NCBI RefSeq assembly: GCF_014199935.1 | Contig: NZ_JACHOP010000001.1 | Coordinates: forward strand, 1 to 64,000 | Source of the DNA: Methylorubrum rhodinum | GTDB taxonomy: Bacteria > Pseudomonadota > Alphaproteobacteria > Rhizobiales > Beijerinckiaceae | Length of the DNA: 64,000 nucleotides | Reading direction: 5' to 3' | Part shown: positions 38,031-47,127 of the stretch, one piece after another | Position numbering within the stretch: position 1 is the stretch's first letter | How the letters are laid out: the number at the start of each line of letters is the position of its first letter | Notes under the pieces: generated by a model | Database searches by the model: none | What the model was told of the DNA's origin: nothing | What the model saw: only the letters and a program-made list of their open reading frames with translations | Made by a program: the position numbers and the translations under genes

Positions 38031-38557
38031 CCCGCCGCCTGCTGCTCCTGCGCCACGCCAAGTCCGCCTATCCGCAGGGCGTGGCCGATATCGACCGGCC
38101 GCTCGGCCCCCGCGGGCGCGAGGCCGCCCCGCTGATGGGCGCCTACATCGCCGGCGAAGGCCTGCGGCCCGACCTCGCCATGGTCTCGCCCGCGCGGCGC
38201 ACGCAGGAGACCTGGGCCGCCGTGCGCCCCTTCCTCGACGGGACGCGCGAGGAGACCGTGCCCTCGATCTACGAGGCGCCGTCGAACCGCATCCTCGCCG
38301 CGATCCGCTCCGCGCCCGACGCGGTCGGCACCCTTCTGGTGATCGGCCACAATCCGGGGATCGGCGAGGCGGCGCTTCGCCTCGTCGGCGAGGGCGAGAG
38401 CGACCTTCGGCGCGACCTCCGCGAAAAATTCCCCACCGCGGCGCTCGCGGTGATCGCGTTCGAGGCCGAGCACTGGACGGCGATCGCGGACGGGGCCGGG
38501 ACGCTCCTGCGCTACGTGCGCCCGCGCCAGCTCGCGGCGGAGATGGAGGACGATTGA
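38027..38557 (+). CDS. SixA-like phosphohistidine phosphatase
   Basis: 176 residues, histidine phosphatase superfamily. The RHG-type motif is LLLRHAKSAYP (His near residue 10), with DxxRPLGPRGREAA, the second-half SPARRTQETW and the second catalytic His in VIGHNPGIGE. SixA removes phosphate from histidine in signalling or PTS proteins. The target here is unknown. ATG 38027 overlaps the aldo/keto reductase stop (ATGA). Confidence 0.9.
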   Translation: MTRRLLLLRHAKSAYPQGVADIDRPLGPRGREAAPLMGAYIAGEGLRPDLAMVSPARRTQETWAAVRPFLDGTREETVPSIYEAPSNRILAAIRSAPDAVGTLLVIGHNPGIGEAALRLVGEGESDLRRDLREKFPTAALAVIAFEAEHWTAIADGAGTLLRYVRPRQLAAEMEDD

Positions 38558-38614
38558 GGCGCAAGGGACTTCGAAGCGACGCCGCGGCGTGACTCCGCCG
38601 CGCCGCATGGGTTA

Positions 38615-38651
38615 GGCCTCCGGACAGGGCGCATAGAACCGTCCGGAGGCC
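38615..38651. repeat. 11-bp perfect inverted repeat
   Basis: GGCCTCCGGAC (38615-38625) and GTCCGGAGGCC (38641-38651) are exact inverted copies around 15 bases. It lies 57 bases past the sixA-like stop and about 60 bases before the TTG start of the next gene. It could act as a terminator (no T-run) or as a hairpin in the next gene's leader. Confidence 0.5.
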
Positions 38652-38712
38652 TCCGCCGTTTCCGACCGAAGCCGCGCCGAGAGCGCCCGCAGATCGCCCG
38701 ACGGGGAAAGTC

Positions 38713-39867
38713 TTGCTCCTCGAAGCCCTCCTCGTCCTGACGATGCTGCCGCGCGAGGCCGGGACGGCGGGCCGGGCCGCCGTGCAGGCGGTGCAGGCAC
38801 GGCTCCCGCCGCGGCCGGCCCCGGAGGCGGCGCCGGCCCCGCCGCCGAGCCTCAGCCTCGTCGCCCGGGCGGTGTCGAACTGGCGCGAACAGGCGGGCGA
38901 CAACCTCGCGCCGCTCTCGCTGGCCTTCGTGGTCCGCCACGCCGCGACCGAGCCCGGCTTCGTCGCCCGCTGCGTGCGGCTCAACAATTACTGGTGCGTG
39001 AAGCAGGCACGCTGGTCGGGCGAACTCGGCGGCGACGCGGAGGGCCATACCGGCTTCGCCACCGCCGCCGACGGGGCCGATGCCGCGGCCCAGCTCCTGC
39101 GCCGCTACTATCGCGGCTACGGCCGCCGCACCGCACTCGCCATCGTGCGGCGCTGGGCGCCCGCCGAGTGCGGGGCGCCGCGCCCGGCGGCCCGCGCGGC
39201 CCCGCAGGCCGGGGCGGTCTCGTCGGCTATCGCGCCGCAGGGCATCGGCCGGACGCTGCGCGCCCGCTTCCTGGCGCGGCACGGTCGGGGCGGCGTGGCG
39301 CGGGCGGCGCCGGTCGCGGTCGGCTTGAGGGTTCAGCCCTGGTCGGCGCGCGCGCGTCTCGCCGGCCATCCCGGCCGCATCCCGGTGCCCCGGGCGGCGG
39401 CGCTGCCGCCGCTCAGGCCCTCCGCCGATATCGCGACCGGCCTGACCGCCGGGACGAGCGCCCGTCCGGGGACGGCCTCCGCCGGTTCCGCTCCCCGCGC
39501 CGCGGCGGACCCCGCCGCGCTGCTCGCGCCGAATCGCCTCGCGGCGGAGGCCGCCGCCCTGCCGCCGCTCGCCGCCCTGCCGAAGGGAAGCCTGCTCGAC
39601 CTCTCCATCCCGGCCCCGCTCTGCGCTGGCGACGAGACGCGCATCCGCAACTATGCCGCACGCATCGCGGGCAGCGTCGGCGTCGGACCCGAGGACGATC
39701 TGCGGTTGTTCGGCGAGGACGGCGGGGCGGGAGAAAACCTCCTGCCGGTGATGCGGGCGATGTCGGCGGTGGAACTCGGCACGCTGCATGCCTCGCGAGA
39801 TCTGATCGCGGCGGCCGTCGCGCGTCTTCGGGATCGTCCCGCCGCGGCCGCGGCCGCGGAACCCTAG
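38713..39867 (+). CDS. Unknown protein with a lysozyme-like/P5-like core
   Basis: 384 residues from a TTG start preceded by GGGGAAAG. After a Pro/Ala-rich start, residues about 50-150 have AFVVRHAATEPGF, LNNYWCVKQARW, GHTGFATAADGADA and RYYRGYGRRTALAIVRRWAP. This resembles 'structural protein P5'-type lysozyme-like domains of phages and bacteria. The remainder is long and Ala/Pro-rich, ending with a helical tail. The usual catalytic Glu cannot be placed with confidence. No signal peptide is clear. Function remains unassigned. Confidence 0.6.
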   Translation: MLLEALLVLTMLPREAGTAGRAAVQAVQARLPPRPAPEAAPAPPPSLSLVARAVSNWREQAGDNLAPLSLAFVVRHAATEPGFVARCVRLNNYWCVKQARWSGELGGDAEGHTGFATAADGADAAAQLLRRYYRGYGRRTALAIVRRWAPAECGAPRPAARAAPQAGAVSSAIAPQGIGRTLRARFLARHGRGGVARAAPVAVGLRVQPWSARARLAGHPGRIPVPRAAALPPLRPSADIATGLTAGTSARPGTASAGSAPRAAADPAALLAPNRLAAEAAALPPLAALPKGSLLDLSIPAPLCAGDETRIRNYAARIAGSVGVGPEDDLRLFGEDGGAGENLLPVMRAMSAVELGTLHASRDLIAAAVARLRDRPAAAAAAEP

Positions 39868-39986
39868 GCTGAGAGCGGCTTTCAGGTCGCGGAACGCAGC
39901 ATCGATCCGATCACGGCCCGCACCCTGCACGCAAGACTATTATCGTCGAGCGCAATATCTCGTAAGAAACTAACCAATACCTGTCT

Positions 39987-40018
39987 CAATATCACCTCGA
40001 TCCGTAGATATTGATATC
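39987..40018. promoter_or_regulatory. AT-rich inverted repeat upstream of the glycosyltransferase gene
   Basis: CAATATC (39987-39993) and GATATTG (40007-40013) are inverted copies around 13 bases, and GATATTGATATC (40007-40018) is itself a short palindrome. It lies about 150 bases before the ATG at 40167, in an AT-rich patch (39940-40025) within the GC-rich genome. This is a candidate promoter/operator for the two-GT gene; no regulator is identified. Confidence 0.4.
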
Positions 40019-40166
40019 GGATACTCAGTCATTCGTCGCTTGACCGAGCGGATCGGTTCCCATACTGACGGTTACGCCGGTTGTCGACATCGGGGGCGTG
40101 GTCGGCCGCGGCGGCGCGAACCCTCGAAACGACATCCAAACCTCCTGTCGACAGGGCCATCGGGAC

Positions 40167-43100
40167 ATGACCATCCATCGCGCTCAGGAAGATGCGAAAG
40201 GCCATGTGGCGTCCTACAAGATCTGTTCCGACAAGACGATCGAGTTCATCCAGGCCGGTGCACCGGATATCGAGGCTTCGGTCATCCTGCGGGATCGTTA
40301 CGGCTTCCAGGAGACCGGCGTCACCCTGAGCCGTCGCGCCCTCGACCGGAAGACGGTCAACCATCTGGTCACGACCGACAAGGGCCTGATCTGGCGGCTC
40401 GTCGAGACGCCGACGGGCGCGCGCATCGGCAAGAACGTCCGCAACTGGACCCTGACCGGAAGCGACACCTACTTCATCTTCACGGAGAACGACCTCGCCG
40501 GGGGCGGCCAGCCCGCCAATGCCGTGGTGCGGCTGCTCGACCCGCTCGGCGGCGAGGACCTCGCGGTGGAGCCGCGGCAGCCCTACCTGTTCTCGGCCCT
40601 CGTCGCCGCCCATCGCTGCGAGGCCCGCTTCGTCTTCCAGTTCCTCGATGCCGACGGGCAGACCCTCCACCGGCAGATCCACGACGTCGCCACCGTCCGC
40701 CGGGGTGGGGCGCGGATCGAGGATTATCAGCCCGTGGTCGTCCGCCTCGACGTCCCCGCCGCCGCCGCGGGCCTGCGCATCCTGGTCGAGAAGGGACCCA
40801 GCACCAGCCAGACCAACAGCTACCTCTTCCTGGCCAAGCCAGCGCTGGCCGTGGAGGTCGAGGATCCGATCGTCCTGTCGAGCGAGTTCCTCCGGCTGAC
40901 CCGTGAGGAGGGTCCCGCCCAGATGCTGGCCTACACGGCGAAGCTGCCGCTTCTCGCCTTCGAGGGCCGCAAGGGCACCAACGACATCGCCATCGTCATC
41001 GGCGAGCAGGAGCACGTGATCAAGAATGCGATCTCGTACGGGTTCGATTTCAAGATCAACGAGTTCCGGGTCAACTTCGATCAGATCAACGTCTCGGTCT
41101 CGCGCAATTCGGCGAACCATACCTACGTCAAGCTCGGCGCCTATATCGACGAAGAGCTGATCGGCCAGCTCGATCTGATGCTCGGCACCGATCAGATCGG
41201 GCACAGCCTCAAGATCGACCGCAAATACTTCGACGGCCAGTACCACCTCGTCTCGATCCGGAACATGGACGACGGCACGGTGCTGCATCACACGACCGTG
41301 GTGCTCGACTTCCAGATGACCCCCTGGGAGGCGCTGCAGACCTACGCCAAGAAGCCCTTCGACACGACGCTGTCGCCGCTGGCCGCCTATCACCTCAAGT
41401 CGTTCCGGAGTTGGCACCGCGACCCGCGGGACGCGGAGCGCATCCCGAACCTCTACGCGCTGCAGGAGACGCTGCTCGACGGCATCCGCAAGCGCGCCAG
41501 CTACCGGCCGATCGCCTTCCCCGCGGTCGAGACGCCCGATGTCAGCATCGTCATCCCGCTGCACAACAAGTTCGAGGTGACCTATCTCTGCCTGTCGGCG
41601 CTTCTGTTCGCCTACACGGCCTACAGCTTCGAGGTGATCGTCGTCGACGACGGCTCGACCGACACGACCGTCTCCATCGCCGAGATCGTCTCTGGCCTCA
41701 CCTGCCTGCGCAACCCGACCGCCAAGGGCTTCGTCGAGAGCTGCAACCGGGGCGCCGCCGCCGCGCGGGGCCGCTACACGGTGTTCCTCAACAACGACAC
41801 CGAGGTCACCGCCCACTGGCTCGACGAACTGATCCACGCCTACGAGGATTTTGACGAGGTGGGCCTCGTCGGCTCCAAGCTGATCTACCCCAACGGTGCG
41901 CTGCAGGAGGCCGGCGGCGTCGTCTGGGGCAGCGGCAACCCGTGGAACTACGGCCGCAACCAGAACAACCACGACCCCAAGTTCAACTACCTGCGCCAGG
42001 CAGACTACGTCTCCGGGGCGGCGCTGCTGATCGATTCCGGCCTGCTGCGCGAGATCGGCTATTTCAGCCGCGAGTTCATCCCCGGCTATTTCGAGGACAC
42101 GGACCTCGCGATGAAGGTGCGCAACGCCGGCAAGCGCGTCCTCTACGTGCCGAGCTCGGTCGTGGTGCATTACGAGGGCCAGTCGTCGGGCACCGACGTG
42201 TCGTCCGGCATGAAGAAGTTCCAGGAGGTCAACCGGCCCAAGTTCAAGAAGAAGTGGGTGAGCCTGTTCAAGGACCACGGCCGCGAGGGCGTCAACGTCG
42301 ACCGGGAGAAGGACCGGCACGTGCGCCAGCGGCTGCTCGTGATCGACAACCACTATCCGATGGTCGACAACGACGCGGGCAGCTACGCCGCCTTCCAGGA
42401 GATCCGGCTGTTCCAGAGCCTGGGCATGAAGGTCACCTTCCTGCCGCTCAACCTCGCCTTCATGGACCGGCACACCCGGGTCTTGCAGAAGATCGGCGTC
42501 GAGTGCCTGTACGCGCCGTTCGTCACCGACATCTCGGCCTTCATCCGCGACCGCATCGGCGAGTTCGATCTCGTCTACGTGACGCGCTACTATACCTTCG
42601 GCAGCGTCATCTCGCTGATCCGCGAGCATTCGCGCGCCGTCAAGGTGATCCTCAACCTCGCCGACCTGCACTTCCTGCGGGAGATGCGGGCGGCCAAGGC
42701 GCAGGAGCCGAACTACAGCATCGAGGGCGCGATGGAGACCAAGCGCCGCGAGCTGGAGATGATCGCCGAGGCCGACCTGACGCTGAGCTATTCCGACGTC
42801 GAGCTGACGGTGCTGGAGAGCCATCTCCCGGCGGCGAAGCTCGGGCGGGTGCCGTGGGTCGTCGACATGCGCGCCGACCTCAAGCCGAGCTTCGCCGACA
42901 CCAAGGACATTCTGTTCCTGGGTGGCTTCGGCCATCCGCCGAACGTCGAGGCGGCCCGCTTCTTCGTGTCCGAGGTGATGCCCGAGCTGCTGGCCCGGGA
43001 CCCGTCGATCGTCTTCCACATCGTCGGCAGCAACCCGACCAAGGAGGTGATGGACTTCGCCTCCGACAGCGTGAAGGTGCACGGCTACGTACCGGATCTC

Positions 43101-43478
43101 GAAGCGGTGCTGACCTCGACCCGCGTCTTCGTCGCCCCTCTCCGGTCCGGGGCGGGCATCAAGGGCAAGGTGCTGGAGAGCCTCTCCTACGGGCTGGCCG
43201 GCGTGTTCTCGCCGATCGCCATCGAGGGCACGGGCCTGTCGGACTCGCTCGACTGCCTCGTCGCCCAGACCAATCAGGATTGGGTCGAGCAGGTGCTGCG
43301 GCTCTATTCCGACGAGGATCTGTGGGAGCGCATCAGCACGGGTGCCCTGGCGCGCGCCAAGCGGTTCTCGTTCGAGCACGCCCGCGACGAGTTGCAGAAG
43401 ACGCTGGCGACGGTCGACATCTACACGACCAAGGACGGCCTGCATTACCAGCGCGTCCGGCCGCGTTCCTACCTCTGA
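40167..43478 (+). CDS. Large bifunctional glycosyltransferase (GT2 + GT4-like)
   Basis: 1,103 residues. Residues 1-430 are a beta-rich part of unknown family. A GT2 domain starts at about 457 (DVSIVIPLHNKFEV), with VVDDGSTD, a DxD-type NNDTE and FEDTDLAMKVRNAG near 642. A GT4/GT-B domain starts near 720 (VIDNHYPMVDNDAG) and has DILFLGGFGHPPNVEA near 913 and APLRSGAGIKGKVLESLSYG near 988. Two active sites suggest synthesis of a surface glycan with alternating linkages. No signal or membrane segments are visible. The start is set at ATG 40167 after CGGGAC. No other polysaccharide genes are adjacent. Confidence 0.88.
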   Translation: MTIHRAQEDAKGHVASYKICSDKTIEFIQAGAPDIEASVILRDRYGFQETGVTLSRRALDRKTVNHLVTTDKGLIWRLVETPTGARIGKNVRNWTLTGSDTYFIFTENDLAGGGQPANAVVRLLDPLGGEDLAVEPRQPYLFSALVAAHRCEARFVFQFLDADGQTLHRQIHDVATVRRGGARIEDYQPVVVRLDVPAAAAGLRILVEKGPSTSQTNSYLFLAKPALAVEVEDPIVLSSEFLRLTREEGPAQMLAYTAKLPLLAFEGRKGTNDIAIVIGEQEHVIKNAISYGFDFKINEFRVNFDQINVSVSRNSANHTYVKLGAYIDEELIGQLDLMLGTDQIGHSLKIDRKYFDGQYHLVSIRNMDDGTVLHHTTVVLDFQMTPWEALQTYAKKPFDTTLSPLAAYHLKSFRSWHRDPRDAERIPNLYALQETLLDGIRKRASYRPIAFPAVETPDVSIVIPLHNKFEVTYLCLSALLFAYTAYSFEVIVVDDGSTDTTVSIAEIVSGLTCLRNPTAKGFVESCNRGAAAARGRYTVFLNNDTEVTAHWLDELIHAYEDFDEVGLVGSKLIYPNGALQEAGGVVWGSGNPWNYGRNQNNHDPKFNYLRQADYVSGAALLIDSGLLREIGYFSREFIPGYFEDTDLAMKVRNAGKRVLYVPSSVVVHYEGQSSGTDVSSGMKKFQEVNRPKFKKKWVSLFKDHGREGVNVDREKDRHVRQRLLVIDNHYPMVDNDAGSYAAFQEIRLFQSLGMKVTFLPLNLAFMDRHTRVLQKIGVECLYAPFVTDISAFIRDRIGEFDLVYVTRYYTFGSVISLIREHSRAVKVILNLADLHFLREMRAAKAQEPNYSIEGAMETKRRELEMIAEADLTLSYSDVELTVLESHLPAAKLGRVPWVVDMRADLKPSFADTKDILFLGGFGHPPNVEAARFFVSEVMPELLARDPSIVFHIVGSNPTKEVMDFASDSVKVHGYVPDLEAVLTSTRVFVAPLRSGAGIKGKVLESLSYGLAGVFSPIAIEGTGLSDSLDCLVAQTNQDWVEQVLRLYSDEDLWERISTGALARAKRFSFEHARDELQKTLATVDIYTTKDGLHYQRVRPRSYL

Positions 43479-43568
43479 CGCCCCGATGACACCCGCCGCT
43501 CCGTCGGCGGGCGTCATTCCCGGAGGACGGGTCGCGTCCGCGCCGATCGACGGCGCGCCCGGTCGCCG

Positions 43569-43994
43569 TCAGGTCGCCTCGCCCGGCGCCTTCTTCAACT
43601 GGCAGCCGGTGATGCGCCATTGGCCGTCGACCTGCCGCTGGAGCGTATAGAGCGCGACCCAGTCGATGCCGGCCTCGTCCTGCAGGCTGACGCCTTGCGC
43701 GATCTCGTCTTCGGCCGTCTCCTTGGCGGTCTCGAAGCGGTAGCTGCGCGGGCGCAGCACAGGGGCGTAGCCCTTCTCCACCATGGCGATGAAGGTGTCC
43801 GGCGAGGGGAACAGGTTGCGGATCTGCGGGGCGGCCTCGGCATAGGCGGCGCCCGAATCGTTGCGGCGGAAGGCTTCGATCTGGCGCTCGATGGTGGCCT
43901 GGGCGGCCTTGCGGGCCGCTTCGTCGGCCCGGACGGGCGGGGCGGTGACGGCGCCGACGAGGGTGAGAGCGAACAGGACGGCGGCTCTGCGCAT
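43569..43994 (-). CDS. DUF4864 family periplasmic protein
   Basis: 141 residues. A signal peptide (AVLFALTLVGAVTAPPVRADE) precedes a small NTF2-like domain: ATIERQIEAFRRNDSGAAYAEAAPQIRNLFPSPDTFIAMVEKGYAPVL in several parts, then DWVALYTLQRQVDGQWRITGCQL. The pattern fits DUF4864. Function is unknown. ATG 43994 follows GGAGCGC. It is 82 bases after surf1 on the same strand, and may be co-transcribed with the oxidase assembly genes. Confidence 0.8.
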   Translation of the reverse strand: MRRAAVLFALTLVGAVTAPPVRADEAARKAAQATIERQIEAFRRNDSGAAYAEAAPQIRNLFPSPDTFIAMVEKGYAPVLRPRSYRFETAKETAEDEIAQGVSLQDEAGIDWVALYTLQRQVDGQWRITGCQLKKAPGEAT

Positions 43995-44076
43995 CGCGGG
44001 GGCGCTCCGTGCTTCCGGCACCGGAGACATGTCCGGCGCGGCCTGCCTTCGTGAAGCAGGCGGTGGGCCAACGCGG

Positions 44077-44844
44077 TCAGGCCGCGCCGGGCTCCGCCGG
44101 ATCGTGCAGGCGCCGCCACGCGAAGACGGAGAAGACGCCGACGAGGCAGGCGGCGATGCCGAACCACGTGAAGGCGTATTGCAGGTGGTTGTTGGGCAGA
44201 TCGACCCGTAAGTTCCCGCCGCGGGGCCAGCCGCCGGGATTCTCGGTGGCATCCGCCTCGATCAGGTAGGGGGCGACGTTCGTCAGCCCGCGGGCGGCTC
44301 CGATCGCCGCGATGTCGCGGATGTACCACTGGTCGCGGGCCGGGTCGGATTCGGGCACGAACATCGTGCGGACCTCGCTGCCGCGCAGCATGCCGGTGAC
44401 GCTCGCCGCGCCCGCGACCTGTCCGGCCGCCCGGCTCTTCGGGTCCTTCAGCTCCGTCGGGATGAAGCCGCGATTGACCAGGATGGTCGTGCCGTCGTCG
44501 CGCTCGAGCGGGGTCAGCACGTAGAAGCCCTGGAGCGCCCGGCCGGGCTCGCCCGGCGCGAGGCCGTGGACCAGCGTCTCCTTGTCGTGAAGGAAGGTGC
44601 CGCTCGCCCGCACCCGGCGGAACTCGTCTGCCTTCGGATCCCAGGCCTCGAAGGGCGGCGGCGCGGCCGGCGGCTCGGCGCGGGAGCGCTCGATGATGCG
44701 GGCGATCAGCGCCTCCTTCTCGCCCTTGCGGGCGAGCTGCCAGACGCCGAGGCCCAGCAGGATCGCGAGGCAGACCAGCGCCGCGAGACCGGGGGCGATC
44801 AGGCTGCGCAGGCGGGCGACGCGGTCGGCGGCGGTCACGGTCAC
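44077..44844 (-). CDS. SURF1 cytochrome oxidase assembly protein
   Basis: 255 residues. Two transmembrane segments bracket a periplasmic domain: TM1 at about 17-38 (LAALVCLAILLGLGVWQL) and TM2 near the C-terminus (FTWFGIAACLVGVFSVFAW). SURF1 motifs are GVWQLxRKxEKEAL, VNRGFIP and NNHLQYAFTWF. It helps insert heme a into subunit I. The GTG start at 44844 overlaps the DUF983 stop (GTGA); a second in-frame GTG is at 44838. Confidence 0.9.
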   Translation of the reverse strand: MTVTAADRVARLRSLIAPGLAALVCLAILLGLGVWQLARKGEKEALIARIIERSRAEPPAAPPPFEAWDPKADEFRRVRASGTFLHDKETLVHGLAPGEPGRALQGFYVLTPLERDDGTTILVNRGFIPTELKDPKSRAAGQVAGAASVTGMLRGSEVRTMFVPESDPARDQWYIRDIAAIGAARGLTNVAPYLIEADATENPGGWPRGGNLRVDLPNNHLQYAFTWFGIAACLVGVFSVFAWRRLHDPAEPGAA

Positions 44845-45212
44845 GGTCGAAATCGTCCCTGCTCGGCCTTGTTGGCGAACTGGACGGCGGCCAGCACCCC
44901 CTTCAGCGGGCGGACCAGCAGCAGGCTCAAGCCGATCGCGAGCGTCCCGGCCACGGCAGCGTGGACCCAGATCGGCGGCTCGAAGGTGAACTCCATCCAC
45001 AGCGCGGTGCCGGCCACGACGAAGCCGGTGATCGACATCACGAAGAAGGCCGGACCGTCGGCGGAGTCGAACCGCGAAAAATCCTGGCCGCAGACCTCGC
45101 AGGCCGGGCGGACGGCGAGGAAGCCGCGGAACAGATGCCCTTCGCCGCAGGCCGGGCATCGGCCGCGCAGGCCGGTCGGGATCGGGGCGGGGGTGGTGAC
45201 GGTTCGGTTCAC
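44841..45212 (-). CDS. DUF983 zinc-ribbon membrane protein
   Basis: 123 residues from the GTG at 45212, which follows GAGGAAA. A zinc ribbon (RCPACGEGHLF and CEVCGQDF, four Cys in two CxxC pairs) precedes two hydrophobic segments (about 50-72 and 80-100). DUF983 genes commonly accompany cytochrome oxidase assembly genes in alphaproteobacteria; function is unknown. An upstream ATG at 45263 is unlikely, because it lies within the T-run of the preceding terminator. Confidence 0.85.
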   Translation of the reverse strand: MNRTVTTPAPIPTGLRGRCPACGEGHLFRGFLAVRPACEVCGQDFSRFDSADGPAFFVMSITGFVVAGTALWMEFTFEPPIWVHAAVAGTLAIGLSLLLVRPLKGVLAAVQFANKAEQGRFRP

Positions 45213-45265
45213 GGGCTTTTCCTCGCGCCCTCTCGGTATGACGAGCCGGGAGGGACGGCGCACGC

Positions 45266-45291
45266 GAAAAAGGGCGGCTCGCGCCGCCCTT
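45266..45291 (-). terminator. Intrinsic terminator after ctaE
   Basis: On the minus strand, GGGCGGCGCGAGCCGCCC forms a tight hairpin followed directly by TTTTT. It lies 50 bases past the ctaE stop and ends the ctaC-to-ctaE transcript. DUF983-surf1 must have its own promoter or depend on read-through. Confidence 0.8.
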
Positions 45292-45340
45292 CAGGGTTGC
45301 CGCCCACGCAAGACGCGAGGGCGGCGGAGTGCGAGAGGCC

Positions 45341-46192
45341 TCAATGGGCCGAGGTGCCGGCGCCCCAGACGTAGATCGCGGCGAACAGGAACAGCCACAC
45401 CACATCGACGAAGTGCCAGTACCAGGCGGCGAACTCGAAGCCGAGATGCTGCTTGGGGGTGAAGTCGCCCTGATAGGTGCGAAGCAGGCAGACGGCGAGG
45501 AAGATGGTGCCGATGATGACGTGGGCGCCGTGGAAGCCCGTCGCCATGAAGAAGGTCGCCGAGTAGATCGAGCCCGAGAAGCCGAAATGGGCGTGGCTGT
45601 ACTCGTAGGCCTGGCAGGCGGTGAACAGCACGCCGAGGATGATCGTCAGCCACAGGCCGTATTTCAGGCCCTTGCGGTCGCCGTGCAGCAGGGCGTGGTG
45701 GGCCCAGGTCACGGTGGTGCCGGAGGTGAGCAGGATCAGCGTGTTGAGCAACGGCAGGTGCCAGGGGTCGAACGCCTCGATGCCCTTGGGCGGCCACACG
45801 CCGCCGGTGAATTCGACGCGGGTCGCCTGGATCGGATCGGCGGTGTAGATCGCGGCCTCGAAATAGGCCCAGAACCACGCCACGAAGAACATCACCTCGG
45901 AGGCGATGAACATGATCATGCCGTAGCGGTGATGGAGCTGGACGACGCGGGTGTGGTCGCCGGAATTCGCCTCGTGGGTGACGTCCTTCCACCACGACAG
46001 CATGGTGTAGAGCACGCCGAGGGTGCCGGCGCCGAACACGTAGGGTCCGACGGCCAGACCGCCGAGCGACAGGCCCTTCATCCAGAAGACGGCGCCGAAG
46101 GCCATCAGGAACCCTGAGAACGCACCGATCAGGGGCCACGGGCTCGGGTTGATGATGTGGTAGTCGTGATTCTTGGCGTGCGCCCCGGCCAT
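45341..46192 (-). CDS. ctaE: Cytochrome c oxidase subunit III
   Basis: 283 residues, seven transmembrane segments. Family marks are the [17 protein letters not shown] start, [40 protein letters not shown] and the final [19 protein letters not shown]. It is a structural subunit of the aa3-type oxidase in the inner membrane, holding lipid and supporting proton uptake. It is the last gene before the minus-strand terminator, 143 bases after ctaG. Confidence 0.96.
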   Translation of the reverse strand: MAGAHAKNHDYHIINPSPWPLIGAFSGFLMAFGAVFWMKGLSLGGLAVGPYVFGAGTLGVLYTMLSWWKDVTHEANSGDHTRVVQLHHRYGMIMFIASEVMFFVAWFWAYFEAAIYTADPIQATRVEFTGGVWPPKGIEAFDPWHLPLLNTLILLTSGTTVTWAHHALLHGDRKGLKYGLWLTIILGVLFTACQAYEYSHAHFGFSGSIYSATFFMATGFHGAHVIIGTIFLAVCLLRTYQGDFTPKQHLGFEFAAWYWHFVDVVWLFLFAAIYVWGAGTSAH

Positions 46193-46335
46193 CGCAATGG
46201 GTCTCCCTTCGCCCCTACCCGTCTCGCCGCATCGACGGCCGGGCCCTCTCTTGCCTTGCTCGAGGACCGCGCCCGTCAGGCCCGATCCCGGTGAAGCTCT
46301 ACTGCGGTCCCCGCGCGCTTGTCACGCTTCGGCCT

Positions 46336-46944
46336 TCAGAAATTCGTGGTCCTGGCCGGCTTGGCCACCTCCGCCACCGGCGCCCCGTTCTTCGACGGGA
46401 AGTAGGTGTAGGACAGCGTCATCTCCGCCAGCGTGCCGATGTCCGGATCCTTGCGCAGGGCCGGATCGACGTAGAACACCAGCGGGAACTCCGCCGACTC
46501 GCCCGGGTGAAGGGTGTGCTCGTCGAAGCAGAAGCACTGCACCTTCACGAAGTAGGGGCCCATCAGGTCGGGCTGAACGTTGAACACGGCGATGCCCTTC
46601 GAGGGCTCGGTGCCCGTGTTCGTCACCTTGAAGAATACGGTGGCGGTCCGGCCCGGCACCGCCTCGACGCTCGACTGCTCCGGCCGGAAGCGCCACGACA
46701 GGTTTTTTGCGACGTTCGTATCGAAGCGGACGGTCACGGGGGCCAAAGCCTCGCCGTCGGTGATCGCGGGGGCGGCACCAACGAGCGGCGTGCCGTTGAA
46801 GCCGGTCGCCTTGCAGAACATGTCGTAGAGCGGCGCCGAGGCGAGCGCGAGGCCGCCCATGGCCAGCACCACGCCCGCGCAGGCCGCCACGGTGCGGCGC
46901 ACGCCGCGGGCCGCCTGACTCTGCCTGTCGGAGCCTTGCGTCAT
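46336..46944 (-). CDS. ctaG: Copper chaperone CtaG (Cox11)
   Basis: 202 residues. A single N-terminal transmembrane segment (VAACAGVVLAMGGLALASAPLYD, in part) is followed by a periplasmic immunoglobulin-like domain with the copper motif CFCFDEHTL and YMFC-like YDMFCKATGF. It delivers Cu(B) to subunit I. FYVDP and LSYTYF are further Cox11 marks. It starts 10 bases after the CoxF-like gene. Confidence 0.95.
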   Translation of the reverse strand: MTQGSDRQSQAARGVRRTVAACAGVVLAMGGLALASAPLYDMFCKATGFNGTPLVGAAPAITDGEALAPVTVRFDTNVAKNLSWRFRPEQSSVEAVPGRTATVFFKVTNTGTEPSKGIAVFNVQPDLMGPYFVKVQCFCFDEHTLHPGESAEFPLVFYVDPALRKDPDIGTLAEMTLSYTYFPSKNGAPVAEVAKPARTTNF

Positions 46945-46954
46945 TCCCTCGCCC

Positions 46955-47119
46955 CTAGAGCGGCCGCTGCAGGACCTGCGGTCCGAGCTTGGCGATCGTC
47001 AGCACGAAGAACAGGATCACCAGGGCGCCGAGCGTCAGTGCGATGGCGATCGAGCGCTTGCGGCGGGTCTGCGCCTCTTCGGGCGTCAGCGGGCGCAGGC
47101 CGTCGGGAAGGTCGCTCAT
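46955..47119 (-). CDS. CoxF-like small cytochrome oxidase assembly protein
   Basis: 54 residues, an ATG-to-TAG frame that fills the gap between ctaB and ctaG with 8 and 10 bases on either side. The N-terminus has LRPLTPEEAQTRRKRS, a conserved feature of alphaproteobacterial CoxF-type proteins, and is followed by one transmembrane segment (IALTLGALVILFFVLTIAKLG, near 25-45). Its exact role is uncertain; its position in the operon and its topology support an assembly function. Confidence 0.82.
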   Translation of the reverse strand: MSDLPDGLRPLTPEEAQTRRKRSIAIALTLGALVILFFVLTIAKLGPQVLQRPL

Positions 47120-47127
47120 ACCCGGCC

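Noticed and set aside
40029..43517. 1,162-residue minus-strand frame opposite the two-GT gene
   Set aside because: No motif is recognisable and the plus-strand product has clear GT2 and GT-B motifs.
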